Below the pieces are notes generated by a model that searched no databases, had not been told where the DNA came from, and was given only the letters and a program-made list of their open reading frames with translations. From positions 271,001 to 335,000 of the forward strand of contig JACEHZ010000374.1 of NCBI GenBank assembly GCA_017893485.1: a DNA stretch of 64,000 bases, given 5' to 3'. Both the position numbers and the translations under genes were made by a program. This DNA comes from Hemerocallis citrina. Its lineage: Eukaryota > Streptophyta > Magnoliopsida > Asparagales > Asphodelaceae. Shown one piece after another: positions 34,362-46,445 of this stretch (the first letter of the stretch is position 1; every line of letters begins with the position of its first letter).

Positions 34362-36184
34362 TTATCTCTTAGATGGTGGTAAAAATTTTAGTGAGCCATT
34401 AGAATAAAATGGGGAGTAGTGATTTTGGCATAAACTCGAATTATGGAGTTTATGAAATCGGGTAGAAAACTCGATCCAAATAATTGTAGAAAATGCATGT
34501 GAGGGTGTAGAGTATTATGAAAGTATTAATATAAATTTAGGATGATTTTTATAGGCTTAAGCTCAATTAAATTGAGTGAAATAGACTATAGGTGAAAAGT
34601 GCACGCTGGGTGTTCGATGAAATGCCCGAGCGAGATTTAGTGAGAATTTGATGGGTTCGGAGGTGTAGTTGAGTCTTATTATTATTATTAACCCTAATAT
34701 GTGAGATTAGGACGAAGGGGATTAAGGAATTTAGAAAATGTGAATTTTTCTTATTAGAAAGCCTCCGATCAATAAGGGAGTATTTGTATTAGAACCCGAA
34801 TTCGAAATCTATCGATGTAGCTCACCTACATATGTCATTTGTGACGTGTGGGTGAAGACGGATTCAAATTTGGAGATCCGTAAGTTGAGTTTTGAGTTTT
34901 AAACTAATCGATCCTATAATTTCCTATTTAGGTGGAAAAAGTCGAACTTCGACTGGCTACAGGACGGACGTGGGACATCGTTTGCTCGATCCGTCAGGTG
35001 AGTATGTTGTAATTAGGTATATTCTATGTTGTGGCCAAATTTCGTGGCATTTCGATATATTTGATAGAAGTTATGCTAAAAATTCAATTTTCCGAAAAAT
35101 ACGGATTTTTAAGGCCCGAAAATGGGATTTTGAGATATTTGGTGAAATTAACTATTTAAGTGTATAAAACCTATATTATGGATTAATGTGACGTATTGAA
35201 GTATAAAAATTAAATATATTAAATTATTTATGCATATTTTTACCCCGTGCATGTTTTGTGCATATTTTTGGGGGTATATAGGCCGATATAGGCAATCGGG
35301 TATATGCGGAGCCTGGTGTATGGGCTAGCATGCTATGGATGGATGCTATAAGGTGTAATTAGACAAAATTAGTGATTGTGATCATGTTTTGGAAGATCTG
35401 TATAATTATAATGCCCGTTTTGTGTATGTTTGGGGCATATAAGCCCTTATAGGTGATTTTACCTATATGAAACATGATGTATGAGCTAGTATGCTATAAT
35501 TAGATATTATAAGACTTAATTAGAGGAAATAAGTGGTTTTGGCCCCTTATGATGGGAAACCCGCATGTGTGATGTTTATTTGTAATATATATATAGATGA
35601 TTATGATGTGTGATGCAATAATTGACGAAATTAATAATTGGGTACATGTTTACATTTTAATTATGTTTGAAATGAATTAATAGGCAATAATATGACATGT
35701 TGGTTTATATGATAAATGACTTGGTGTATGTTTATATGGGATTTAATGAAGTAGCGAATAGCATGGTATTCATAATGGGTGATGTTATGGTAAATTAAAT
35801 AACATGATGGTTTCTATGTTAAATGACATGGGGTATGCATATATATATATATATGATACAACGAGATGATAATAAATATCGTGGACATCAGATGTGCATC
35901 AAACGCAAGATAAAAGGTGAGATGGTAAGTGTTAATAAAATGTGTTATTATTCTTGTGATTAAAGTCAAGGATGTGGCTATTGTTGAATTAAAAGCTGTG
36001 ATGCTTTATGTTGATAAAGTAAAATGGAAAGATGCAATGAATAATGCTAATAACAGATGGCTTTGTTGACCAGTACCTACAGCAATCCTGGGGGTTTGGG
36101 CTAGACCTCCTAATACCCAAGGACCGGCTTGGGGTAAGTGGACCGAAACTATGTTTGGGGTAAGTGGATTTTATCGCCCAAGCT

Positions 36185-36410
36185 ATCGGCTTGAGGCCCG
36201 GCTTTCCCTCGATGACAGCTGTCGCGAGGAAGTACCCAGTTTATCTGGGGTAAGTGGTTTTTCCCTCTTGGCTTTGGCTGGGAGGAAGTACCCAGTTTAT
36301 CTGGGGTAAGTGGTTTTTCCCTCGATGACAGACGTCGTGAGGAGGCACCCTAGTGGGACTAAGAGTGCTGTGTTCCCTCGCTAGTTCGGCTAGGAGGAAG
36401 ACATAGCCTC
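36185..36410 (+). repeat. Series of four related hairpins
   Basis: Four segments begin ttccctc and end gaggaa or gaggag: near 36203, 36258, 36317 and 36373. Outer stem TTCC(C)TC/GAGGAA is kept, while inner bases differ and partly re-pair (gatgacagctgtcgcgag versus cgctagttcggctaggag). The first three are embedded in an approximate repeat with gtacccagtttatctgggg, itself an inverted repeat (ccagtttatctgg). Confidence 0.7.
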
Positions 36411-37739
36411 GGACGAGTAAGACTCTGTGTGAGCATCGGGCCGCGTGTTTACTGGGCTGTCGGCTTTCAGTATGTTGGGATACTGTGGTTCACTGGTCGA
36501 CAAACTAATAAAATAAATAAGTGTTAATAATAAATGTGGTAGTAAAAGAAAGTGGATAGTAAAATATGAATTGTGTAGAACCCCATATTTTCAAATATTA
36601 TTTTTAATTATTTGAAAATGAATTTCAATGATTTTTGGAGATTTAATTAATATTTTCTAAGAAATCTATCTTTTGTACACGTGCAAAACACGTGCAAATG
36701 ACTTTTTAGAAGTTTGCAAAATTAAGATTTCTTTATGAAAAATCACTATTTATTATTTAGAATTTATGTAGTACTTTTCCAGATTTTTCTGAAATTAATT
36801 GATACTATTTGCAATTTTTGAGAAAAGAATGACTTATTTGCAAAATTGACATTTTCAAGGGTTGAAATGCAAAATTGGCATTCTGAACGTTTGAGCAGTA
36901 TTGACTGAGGTTTTGAAGGATATTTTCTATTCGATCCTAATTTAAAGGAGTTTTATAGAATTTACAAGACTAATGTATATATATGCAAGTTGTATTTTGG
37001 GAAGGATTGTTTTGCAAAGTGTGAGTAAAACCCTAATATTTTATCCGGTATATATAAGGGATTTCTTTTCTCCAACCGTCATTTACAATATACAGATTTT
37101 TGAGAATTGTTTCGAGGAGCAAGAAGAGGATTTTGGATCTAGCAAGAAGGAGAACATTTTGTGGATTTTTTTCTTCTAAACAAGGTGAGTGGTTTGTTTT
37201 TGTTTTGCTTGTTTTGTTTTTGTTTGTTTGATTGATGAATGACGTAGGATCTTTGTTACACTTTGTTTGAGATCGGTATGATGTTGTATTGCTTGTCTCA
37301 TTGTATGCAAAATATGGATCTTTTATTTGATATGGATGATGAGAACACTTATTGATATTTGGACCAAGTTTGAGAAAATAATCAGGATTTGTTGAGGAAA
37401 TACTGATCTATGGAATCGTAATATTGGAAAGCATGTTAAGAATTGATTATATTGTGATCGGATGATAAACATCTAGATCTTATGATTTTTAGATCAGATT
37501 TGATTAAGAGTTGAGGAAGAAATTTTGTTGAGAAACCCTAATGGAAGATTAGTAATTTAGATCTTGAGAAGTTGAGATTTGAGAATTTGATTGATGAGTA
37601 ATGCCATTGTATTGGGATTATTTGAGAGTTATCATTGGCTTGTGTATGAACTATTGTTTGATAAACCATGAACCATGATTCTTTAGAAATCTTCAGTTTG
37701 ATTTTTGTATCCAGACCATTTTTGAAAACTATAGGCCGA

Positions 37740-38066
37740 CAGTCGACTGGCCTTCTGTTCAGTCGACTGGTACGATGCTACTGATTACCTTCAGTCTTTT
37801 AGAATTGTTCGGGACAGTCGACCTAGACTATTGTCAGTCGACTGGTCTGCTGATTGTAAAATTCGTTCAGTCCCTTCGGGACAGTCGACCTGTGAACTTA
37901 TCAGTCGACTTATATACTTAGAATAATTTGATGAGAATTATTTGTATTTGTCTCGGGGCAGTCGACTGATGACTTCCCAGACGACTGATTATGCCTTAGT
38001 TTATTTTTGTAAAATGTTGAAAAATTGTCCTCTGGACAGTCGACTTACCTCATCATAAGTCGACTG
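37740..38066. repeat. Five paired-palindrome units, ~75-bp spacing
   Basis: Pairs at 37740/37760, 37815/37835, 37882/37902, 37959/37978 and 38037/38057: inner spacing 20, 20, 20, 19, 20. Units start 75, 67, 77 and 78 bp apart. Linkers show little mutual similarity apart from ttcgggacagtcgacct-like words. Confidence 0.95.
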
Positions 38067-38420
38067 GTCCTGAAGGATCTTCGTATTTGATTGTTGGATA
38101 TTCAGTTCAGTATTGGAATTTAAGTTATTCAGTTCAGTAATTTGTTTTTTAGATATTCAGTTGAGCCACTTGGTTAGTGGGAATTTGTTCAGATATTTGT
38201 TTTTGAGTCTCTAGAGGTACGTGACCCTAGTATACCGGTGTTGAGAATTTGTTGAGTTATTTGTTGAGGCCCATTGAAGCAAATTTTCAGTTATTCCGAT
38301 TTTTAGTCCGGTAGGGTACACTACTCTAGGAGATTTGTTCCGTAACCCAAATTAATAAGGACAGGCATTAGTAGTGTCATGACGAATGGGAAGATGAGTT
38401 ATGCACCTCAGTAAGGCTTT

Positions 38421-38705
38421 AGATGTGAGACTTAATCTCCTAAATTATCCAAGTAGTTAACTTGAGATGTGGGATTTATCTCCTGAATTATCCAGGTAGT
38501 TAACCTGAGATGTGAGGTATATCTCCTGAATTATCCAAGTAATTATCTTGAGATGTGGGATTGAACTCCTGAATTATCAAGGTCGAGGCGACGCTTTTGT
38601 GGTATTCTTGTGATGATGAGACTATGTTTAGATGTGGGAAGATCTCCTGAATTATCCAGGGAAAATACCTGAGATGTGGGATCTATCTCCTGAATGATCA
38701 AGCAT
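38421..38705 (+). repeat. ~43-bp tandem repeat
   Basis: Six units of agatgtggga..tctcctgaattatccaagtagttaacttg type, starting about 38421, 38465, 38508, 38551, 38628 and 38672. Related units with cagaattatc(g)gggg occur in the L1-type LTR (2985-3177 and 6550-6700), a sign of shared LTR ancestry. Confidence 0.85.
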
Positions 38706-41330
38706 GGGCAAATTATCATAGTTTATCTTCATCTCTTAGTAGTCATCGTTGTCAGCATTTAGTCATCATGTTTTCTTGACTCATTTTCATGCATTTGGTT
38801 TTGCTGCTTTCCCACACTTGACTTTTGGTTTTGGATATCACTTGTTGTTTACATTTCTTGCTATTTCACACTTTACACCTTTGGTTATTATTGGTTGGAT
38901 ACTATGATTTAAGTTCATTTATATTGTTGTTTGATTTTTATGCCACTCACACCATTTATGGCTGACCCCTTTAGTTTGGGGGTTAGGGTTCAACTCTAGC
39001 CTCACATGTTGCAGGTTATTGTTTAGAGTTGGAGATTGGATGCTTGAGTTAGCTTTTGGGATAAATGGACTATTAAGTGTTTGGGGTTAATTTGTAAAGA
39101 CATGTTGAGCTAATTTTGAGTTGTTTAGTCTTCCGCTGTGATATGTAAAAGTTTTGTTGTAATAAATGTTGAAAATTCTAGTGGTGTTTGGTTGTGTTTA
39201 TTGTTATATTGAAGTGGATCACTGGGAATGTGCCACGTATTTTCTAAGCTCTCATATTAGAAATTCGGGGCGCTACAAATTGTGCGTGGAAAAGGAAGTG
39301 GATAGTAAAATGTGAACTGTATGGAAAAGAAAGTTGTGTGAATGAAGTAAATGTGAAAGTGAACGTGCTATGAGTTAATATATGAAAAGAAGTGATAAAT
39401 GAAGCTTGTGATTAATTTAAGATGGAAATAATAAAAGAGATGTGTTATCATGAATAATACGGAGTAATTGTATTATGTGTGTGATCATTAAAGTAAAATA
39501 CAGTTGATATGAGTTGTACCTTGGAATTGTGTCAAGGAACTACCTGCCCGCAATTTCAGTGGAAATTGTGGGAACTACCTGCCTTGGCATAATTCGCAGG
39601 GTGAGTGGATATAATAGTGGTAATGATTAATAGAAATGAGAAATAAAGTGAAGTGAAGATGATAAGTGATTGAAGTGAAATTAATAATCAAGCTATCGGC
39701 TTGAGATGTGATGTGATATTACCCAAACTGTGTGTTTGAGGTACAGTGATTATTACCCAAGCTATCGGCTATGGGATGTGATATGTGGTGGCTCCAGAGT
39801 GTGTTTGGGGATTAAGTGAAAATGATAATAAGATTTATTGTTATAAGAAAAAGTAATTACTAAAGTGATATAATAAGATGTGAATGAGCTATAAAACATA
39901 GTTTTGATGCAATGAGTATAAGTATTCTAATTAATGAGGTGTTAATGATGTGATGAAATGTGAGTAAATCGCATGGGCAATGAGATGTGGTAATTATGTC
40001 ATGAGAAATGAAGGAATGTGGTAGTATGAGAATAGATGCATATGTTTATGATGTGATACTTTTATAACATAATAAAATAAATACCTGTTTTATGAGATTG
40101 GGTATGACAATGGTTATTAAAGAAAGTATGTTGTGATATGAGTTTGTGTACCTTGGAAGTGTGTTGGGGAACTACTCGCCTGCTATTTCCGTGGAAATGG
40201 TGGGAACTACCTGCCTCGGCACAACTTCCAGGATGAATGGGTGTGTTGATGACATAATATAAGTAAATGAAACGCATGTCTAAATAGAGTTGGAGAAATG
40301 ATGTAATAACATCATGTAGTTATATTAATATAAATAGTAAGATGCCATTATGACGATACTTGTGGAAGAATGAATATTGGGTTAGAGTAGTTAAATTGAA
40401 AAGTAATGGATGTTATGTGTATTCGTACTATACGGATGTCGAATAAGTATATATATATATATACGAGGCTGATGTGAAGTATATTATGAAATGTAGAAAG
40501 TTATGGATAATTAAATAGTTGAATGCAGGATTGGCAAAGTATTAGCTATATCGTTGTATTGACGATGTTGTTGTGTTCAGGATTCAGGTTGCATTATCTT
40601 AATTTGGTATTCGTAAGTTTAAATTATTTTCTTTATACTATTTTAAATTTGTTATTTGATTAATAACTATACTCACACCAGAAATGGCTAACCCCTTAGT
40701 GTTTGGGGGGTTAGGGGAGTCTGAGGACTACCCTAGGTACCCCACTGTTGCAGGTTCTCATCAGTGCAGAGGTGAGGCGTGGAGTGGTAGTATAACTTTT
40801 TATTTTAAAAATTTGTATTATTTAGTTATAGGAATAGTGAAATTTATGATTTAAATTGTATTATGGGTGTATAAGTATGTATATGACGAAGATGAGTATA
40901 GTGTGAGGTGATGTGGTATGTTTGTGACCCGTACCCACCTCGTTGTGGAGTACCGGGCTCTGTGGTAGGTTTTACAAGGATTTTTCTAAAAATTTACCTC
41001 GTTTTTCAAAGAAATTTATAGTTTTTAATTGATATTTGATAATCCGTTATGAGTTTGGCTCCCAGAGCATTATATTATATTGCCTGTATGTATCTGCTCA
41101 TTTTGGCCTGGGGAGCCCATGAAAATATTATGTGGATTGTGAGCTACGGAATTTTGAGCAGAATTCCGTAAGCTTTTTGTGTTTCGGGGCAAAATTTACG
41201 GGGGAGACTCTGTCAAAACTTTTCCTGAAATATAACTTTCTTAGTTTATGATTAAAGTGATATAGAAATTGAAAGAATTGAATTTGGAGACTTAGTTTTC
41301 AAAAAAAAAAATTGGGGGTGTTACATAAAT

Positions 41331-43571
41331 CCTCCGGGCCTCCCGTACCTTACTTTGGCAAAACTTCGGGAATCAAGAGATCGAGATACGAGCCGAGGAC
41401 CCAAACCCATGAGTGCCAAAAACGTATCCCTACGACTGGAAGGTACAACACCGACTATGGTTTACTAGAACTAATGCAAGTTCCTAACCCCTTAATAAGC
41501 ATTCTAACCCCTACCTTACTCTAATTACTTCGGGTAAGAATTAACTGCTTCCACACTTACCTATCAACCTCTGGCCCCTGGCGATACCTGTCCGGTTCGC
41601 CACTTTCCCAGCTTGGACTTGTCCAGCATAATGGCCTACGCATGCCGCTACCCCGGCTGTGAATGTATAATTGCCCCGTGAGCTTAACTTACTGGCATGC
41701 TCGGACGTCCTACGCTTGGCAGAAGTCTATAATATAGGGTGGATAGGTGCAGGGTATCCCTTACCCTAATGACTAACTCGAGTCACACATCCTACTCTGG
41801 GAGTCAACAACATCAATAACAGAGATCAACCATCCCTAGACACGAGTCATCGACTCAGATAACACACAAGGGAAAATGTCTTCACAACACTTAGTCCAAA
41901 CCAAGACTAAGCGACCTACGGGTTTCTGCCTGAAACTCAAAATGGTCATAACTCTCTCGATACAACTCCGATTGGAGTGTACGAGCCCAACCTGGAAAGG
42001 TAAGATCATAGGCTACAACTTCCTAGTTGATCACGAGCTTAAATTCAAACATCTTAGTCCTCAAAATAGCCTCTCAAGCTCCAGCTTGTGTGCTTCCTGT
42101 GCACGGGCTGCACCTTACCAGTAACACAAAATCCTTCTCGCTCCTCAGAACATCGCAAACTCAATTTCTATAGAAGGGTGTGGGTGTCCTCAACAACTCT
42201 CTAGTTGGTCATGAGTCCAAATTATACCATTAAGTCACCCTAACACACTCATCTATCATCGATACACCAATTCACACGATTGGTCTCTCCAATTCAGAGC
42301 ACTCAGCTCTACTCTAGTTCTCTGTCCAGTCGTACAAAAATCATAGTAAATCAACCGTTTACTGGAATTGCCGCAAATTTGTCTTGCTGGAAAGATCTAG
42401 GTGTCCACTACAACTCTCTAATGGATCAGGTTCACAAAATGTGCTTCTAACAAGTCTTAAATTCCCAATCTCTACAGTGTATCAAAACTGGCTGAAAACA
42501 GCACAGTGCATAATCATAAAATCAAAGTAAATTCCACACTTGTCCAAATGATATAAAATTTATGATGGTGAAACTAGATATCATACCCAACATTATGCAA
42601 AAGATCTCATGTCAAAATTCCAATTATACAGTGAGTAATATCTATTGCAAATTTGCACAAAAACCATCAAATTCTCCAGTTCAACATCAGCTACTGATTA
42701 AATCTTGATTTTTCTCATATCTATAAACTAATCCAAATAATTTACTGATTTTTTAATCATAATCTAAATGCATGCAGGAACATAGGAATTTTTTTTTAGA
42801 TAAATAGAATGCTTTAATAAATCATGAAAATTCCTACACTATCAGCCATTCTGTTTATATTTTGCTGAATCTGCCTTACGACACAGTTGCATCTCACGAT
42901 TTTATTAAAATATCAAATGACTATAGAAAAATCTGAAATAAATCATGAACGATCCTAACACATATATGAACAAATCCTTTAAATTTGATGGTCTAATTCA
43001 TTATATTTTTCTCTCGGAAAAATCCACAAAATGGTACTCCGAATCAGTTTTTCTAGTTCAATTCTGACTTCAACCTTCAACTCAACATGATCAACCCTAT
43101 ACATCCTACCATACATGCATGCAGGAAAAATCAATTAAAAGACAAGAAAATAAGTTTTAGAGAAACTCCCCACCCTTGGTTGTAGTAGAGGAATGATCTT
43201 CTTCAAGCTTCCTTCCTTGGAAATCTCTTCTTGAGCCTTCTTCTTCAGTTTCTTCTTCCTTCTCTCCTATTTCTCTTGAGGAGGTTTTCTGAAATTTCCA
43301 GAGCAAAGGGAGATAATGAAGTGGGAAGATGAAGGAGAAGAGATGGGGTATAGGCCGGATTTGACTTGGGGGGGGGGGGGGGGGGGAGTAGGCTTAGGTG
43401 TAGGTGGTTTGATCAAAACTATGGCTCAAGCCCATTGGTTTTGTAATTGTTAAGTTGGCTGCCCAAAATAGGCCTTAATGAGTTCCAACGAGTGCGAGAC
43501 GAGTGGTTTAACGAGCGCACGCAATATATATCAACTGTAGTATCATACCGTGTTATATTTGTATGGGCGTC
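41331..43571 (-). repeat. Tekay-like 3' LTR, middle piece with phased modules
   Basis: Collinear with 51772-54015. Contains three copies of the module ctacaactctctagttgatca (ctagtt/ctaatg at 42023, 42201, 42418; steps 178 and 217), kept with the same steps in the sister LTR (52466, 52644, 52861). Confidence 0.9.
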
Positions 43572-45339
43572 TGATGTGTCTAATTTTTATACAAATATTT
43601 GTACTCATTTACCAATTAAAATTGCTTGTTTTCGTTGATATTGTCTAGAATTCATCTTATTTCTATAAGATTTCAATTAATTAATTATTTTTGAGGAAAT
43701 AATATTTTTGATGCAAAAAGTAAATATTTGTGAAAAAAATCAACAAACAAAGTAAAACAATGGATTTATCAATTTTTATTGTTTTGTTGAGTAAAAGTGC
43801 GTTAAATAATTTTAGAAGGATTTTAATGAGCTATTATGATTTTTAGTTAGTTTAATTAATTTTGAACTAATTGATTTTATTTTATTTTTAAATCCTAAAT
43901 TTTGGTCTTATTTTGTGTATGCAGAAGCACGTGATTGAAAGAAAAGGAAATAAAAGGAGAAAAGAGAAAGAAATAAATTTCAGATCAAATAAGGAAGAAA
44001 ATAAATAAAAAGACTTTTCTGCAAAAAGTGCAAACCCAAATTCTCTCTCCCGTTCCTTATAAATATATGCAAGGTTGGAGTACAAATGCTTCAGGAGGTG
44101 ACGGCTAACACAAAATAAAAAAAATAAAAAAAAAGAGATAAAAAAGTAAGAGAGAGCTTGCTTTGACTGGCTTCTTCTTCTTCGGTTCGCACTTCAAGAC
44201 GCAAAGGGAGAGGGAGAGAATCAGCACAAGCTGACGTGGCTGGGCTCAGGGTCCCACGTGACAGGTGCAGCTCAGAGACAGCGACGCATCTGCTATGGCG
44301 GCGCGGGTCCCACGTGACAGGTGGGATTCCTTCCTCTTCTCCTAGCGTGCTCGCGTGGACAACACGGTATAAGGAGACAGCAGCTACGACAGAGACAGCT
44401 GCGCGTGCTGACTTGGAAGAAGAAGACGAAAGGCGACTCTGGGTCCCATGCGCCAATAAGAAGCTACAGGACGAAGCACGGGTGTGACAGGCCTGAACGC
44501 TGACGTGGCGACTCTTATTGGCTCCGACTCCGAGGTGACATTTTTGGTGTTCGGTTATTTGAGATAGAAGAGGGGTTTAAATTAAATTTTGTATTCTTTT
44601 TGTATCTATTCTTCTCCAAATTTCTTTTGATGCAATCCCAAACATTTTTATTAATTGCAAATTGAACATGAACTGAATTTATTGTTCTAGAGGCTAAGAT
44701 GTAGCCTAGTTTTGTAGAACACAAATTTTAATTCCTTATTTTTATTCTATTTTTCCTGGTTGTGATTTAATTTTTATTATTTATGCGTACAAAATGGTGG
44801 ATAGACATTTGTATGATCTTTTAAATCATGATGAGACCGAACTGGTGATTTGTGATTAATAAAAATTAAATACCGTTATTGGAGGACGTGACCGTTAAGA
44901 AATCCAAATTTTCAATTAATAATTTGATGGATAGGCAAATAATTCGTTGAGAATAATTTTAAGACTACGTGGATAGAGTGGTTAATATTTTTAGGATTTT
45001 TGTCTACAACTTGGAAAGATAATATCTTTATTCATAAGGAGTTATAATTTGTGTGTGTGATAAACGAGGTGAACCAAGAGCCCTAGAACTAATTTTACCC
45101 TTAAAAAAGTACAAAAGCTTCATAGTTTCACAGCCCTCTCACTCTTCACAAATTTAGTTAGCTTTAATTAGATTAATTTAACTTAGTTGTTTTATCCGTT
45201 ATAAATTTCGATCTTCTAAATAATGATTAATCTAGTGATATCGGTACTCAAAAAAATATCTAGTTCCTGTGGGTTCGACACTCTATTCACTTACTATATT
45301 ACTTGTTGCGATTTTGTACACTTGCAAATATTCACATCA
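43572..45339 (+). mobile_element. Solo LTR of Athila-like type, TSD GCGTC
   Basis: 1768 bp, termini TGATGTG...CACATCA (perfect 7-bp inverted ends), TSD GCGTC at 43567-43571 and 45340-45344. The uninterrupted target is gggcgtcgtgcc at 54010. TATAAATA at 44059-44066. Its right end matches the reverse of 32331-32415. No coding; ORFs at 44091-44503 overlap on opposite strands and look like chance frames in a GC-richer leader. Confidence 0.94.
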
Positions 45340-45551
45340 GCGTCATGCCGAAAACTAGCGTTTATTCCAGTATCGGTCCTCCTCGGTCCCGTGCATCTTT
45401 GGAATATAATTCTCTCATGAACCGCCCGTAACCCTAACCATCCACCACGATAGCAAAATCGACCCATAATACTACAATCAATTGCACGCATACTGATAAT
45501 ATACATACACATATACATATATTTAGGTATCGTACAAAACGGGGTGTTACA

Positions 45552-45565
45552 TCACTCCCTCCTTA
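45552..45565 (-). other. Polypurine tract, Tekay-like
   Basis: On the minus strand TAAGGAGGGAGTGA directly before the 3' LTR start TGTAAC. Confidence 0.85.
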
Positions 45566-45631
45566 GAGTCGTTCTGTCCCCAGAACGTCCTTAGTGAGAG
45601 AAAGAAAAACAACAAACAAAACAGAAAACAT

Positions 45632-46445
45632 TCAAAATAAATCCGGATATAAGGCCTTCATGCAGCTCTCCGGCTCCCACGTGGCTTCTTCCACGAACTG
45701 GTTCCTCCAGAGAACTTTGACCATCGGGATGACCTTATTTCTCAGTACCTTGTCCTGATGATCAAGTATCTTGACTGGTTTCTCTCTACAGGAAAGATCT
45801 ATCTGTAAATCTTTCAGAACCTCTGGCAACCGATGGCTCGAATCCGGCACATACTTCTGTAGCATGGAGACGTGGAACACGTATGCACTTGAGATAGCTC
45901 GGCCGGTAGCTCCAACTTATAAGCCATCCCGCCAATCCACTTCAGAATCTTGTATGGTCTAATATACCTTGGAGCTAACTTCTCGCCTTTCCCAAACCTG
46001 ATAACTCCTTTGGTCGGCGATACCTTGAGAAATACGGATTCGCCTTCCTCAAATTCCAACTCTCTTCGGCGATTGTCCGCATAGCTCTTCTTCCTGCTTT
46101 GTGCTTCTTGAACCTCTTCTGAATAAGCTCGATCTGCTCCGACGTTTGTTGCACGATTTCTAGTCCATACATCTGCCGCTCTCCTACCTCGAACCAACAA
46201 ACCGGCACCCTGCATCTTTGTCCATACAAAGCTTCATACGGGGCCATGCTAATGCTTTCCTGATAGCTGTTATCATAAGCAAACTTTACCAAGGCTAAGT
46301 ATTTCTCCCAACTTCCTCCGAAGTCCAAAATGCATGCCCGCAACATGTCCTCGAGAATCCTGTTGACTCTCTCCGTCTGTCCATCCGTCTGTGGGTGAAA
46401 AGCTATGCTGAAGTCTGTTCTAGTTCCCAACGCCGACTGTAGACT
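45632..46445 (-). pseudogene. Tekay-like integrase core end and chromodomain-like tail
   Basis: Continues integrase after the stop at 46446. Frame one (46430-46200) has HPQTDGQTERVNRILEDML with the catalytic Glu, and the region around YEALYGQRCR. A frameshift near 46150-46200 moves the reading (RELEFEEGESVFLKVSPTKG, then RPYKILKWIGGMAYKLELP). A second shift near 45880 leads to a tail with IPMVKVLWRNQ, EEATWEPE and YPDLF, the chromodomain-like end of Tekay-type integrases, thought to steer insertion to heterochromatin. Three frames over ~800 bp: not functional. Confidence 0.92.

Larger units (their letters stand above)
36574..39277 (+). mobile_element. Solo LTR with TSD AATTG and palindrome array
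   Basis: 2704 bp, TGTAGAACCCC...GGGGCGCTACA, perfect TSD AATTG at 36569-36573 and 39278-39282. TATATAA at 37051-37057. Holds five paired-palindrome units (37740-38066) and an ~43-bp tandem array (38421-38705). Innermost element of the nest, so the youngest in this stack by position. Confidence 0.95.
33578..41325 (+). mobile_element. Long solo LTR inserted in the Tekay-like LTR
   Basis: TGTAACACCTCG...GGGGGTGTTACA, with TSD caaat (33573-33577) / taaat (41326-41330, one C-to-T change). The uninterrupted site is ggtcaaatcctccggg at 51766. Own length is about 5.04 kb after removing the inner solo LTR. No PBS, PPT or coding. Features: 17-base C run at 33933-33949, TA run at 34322-34356, a hairpin series at 36185-36410, and duplicated hairpins near 39520 and 40150. 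A single LTR of this length is unusual but known in chromoviruses; a coding-free element with unrecognised short LTRs is the alternative. Confidence 0.8.
32742..45551 (-). repeat. Tekay-like 3' LTR, interrupted by two solo LTRs
   Basis: Own sequence at 32742-33577, 41331-43571 and 45345-45551. Collinear with 50938-54222. The three pieces rejoin exactly at the duplicated targets caaat/taaat and gcgtc. A 19-base G run lies at 43368-43386. Confidence 0.94.

Noticed and set aside
44091..44503. Overlapping ORFs on both strands in solo LTR 43572-45339
   Set aside because: GC-richer leader of an LTR; no domain, and opposite-strand frames overlap.
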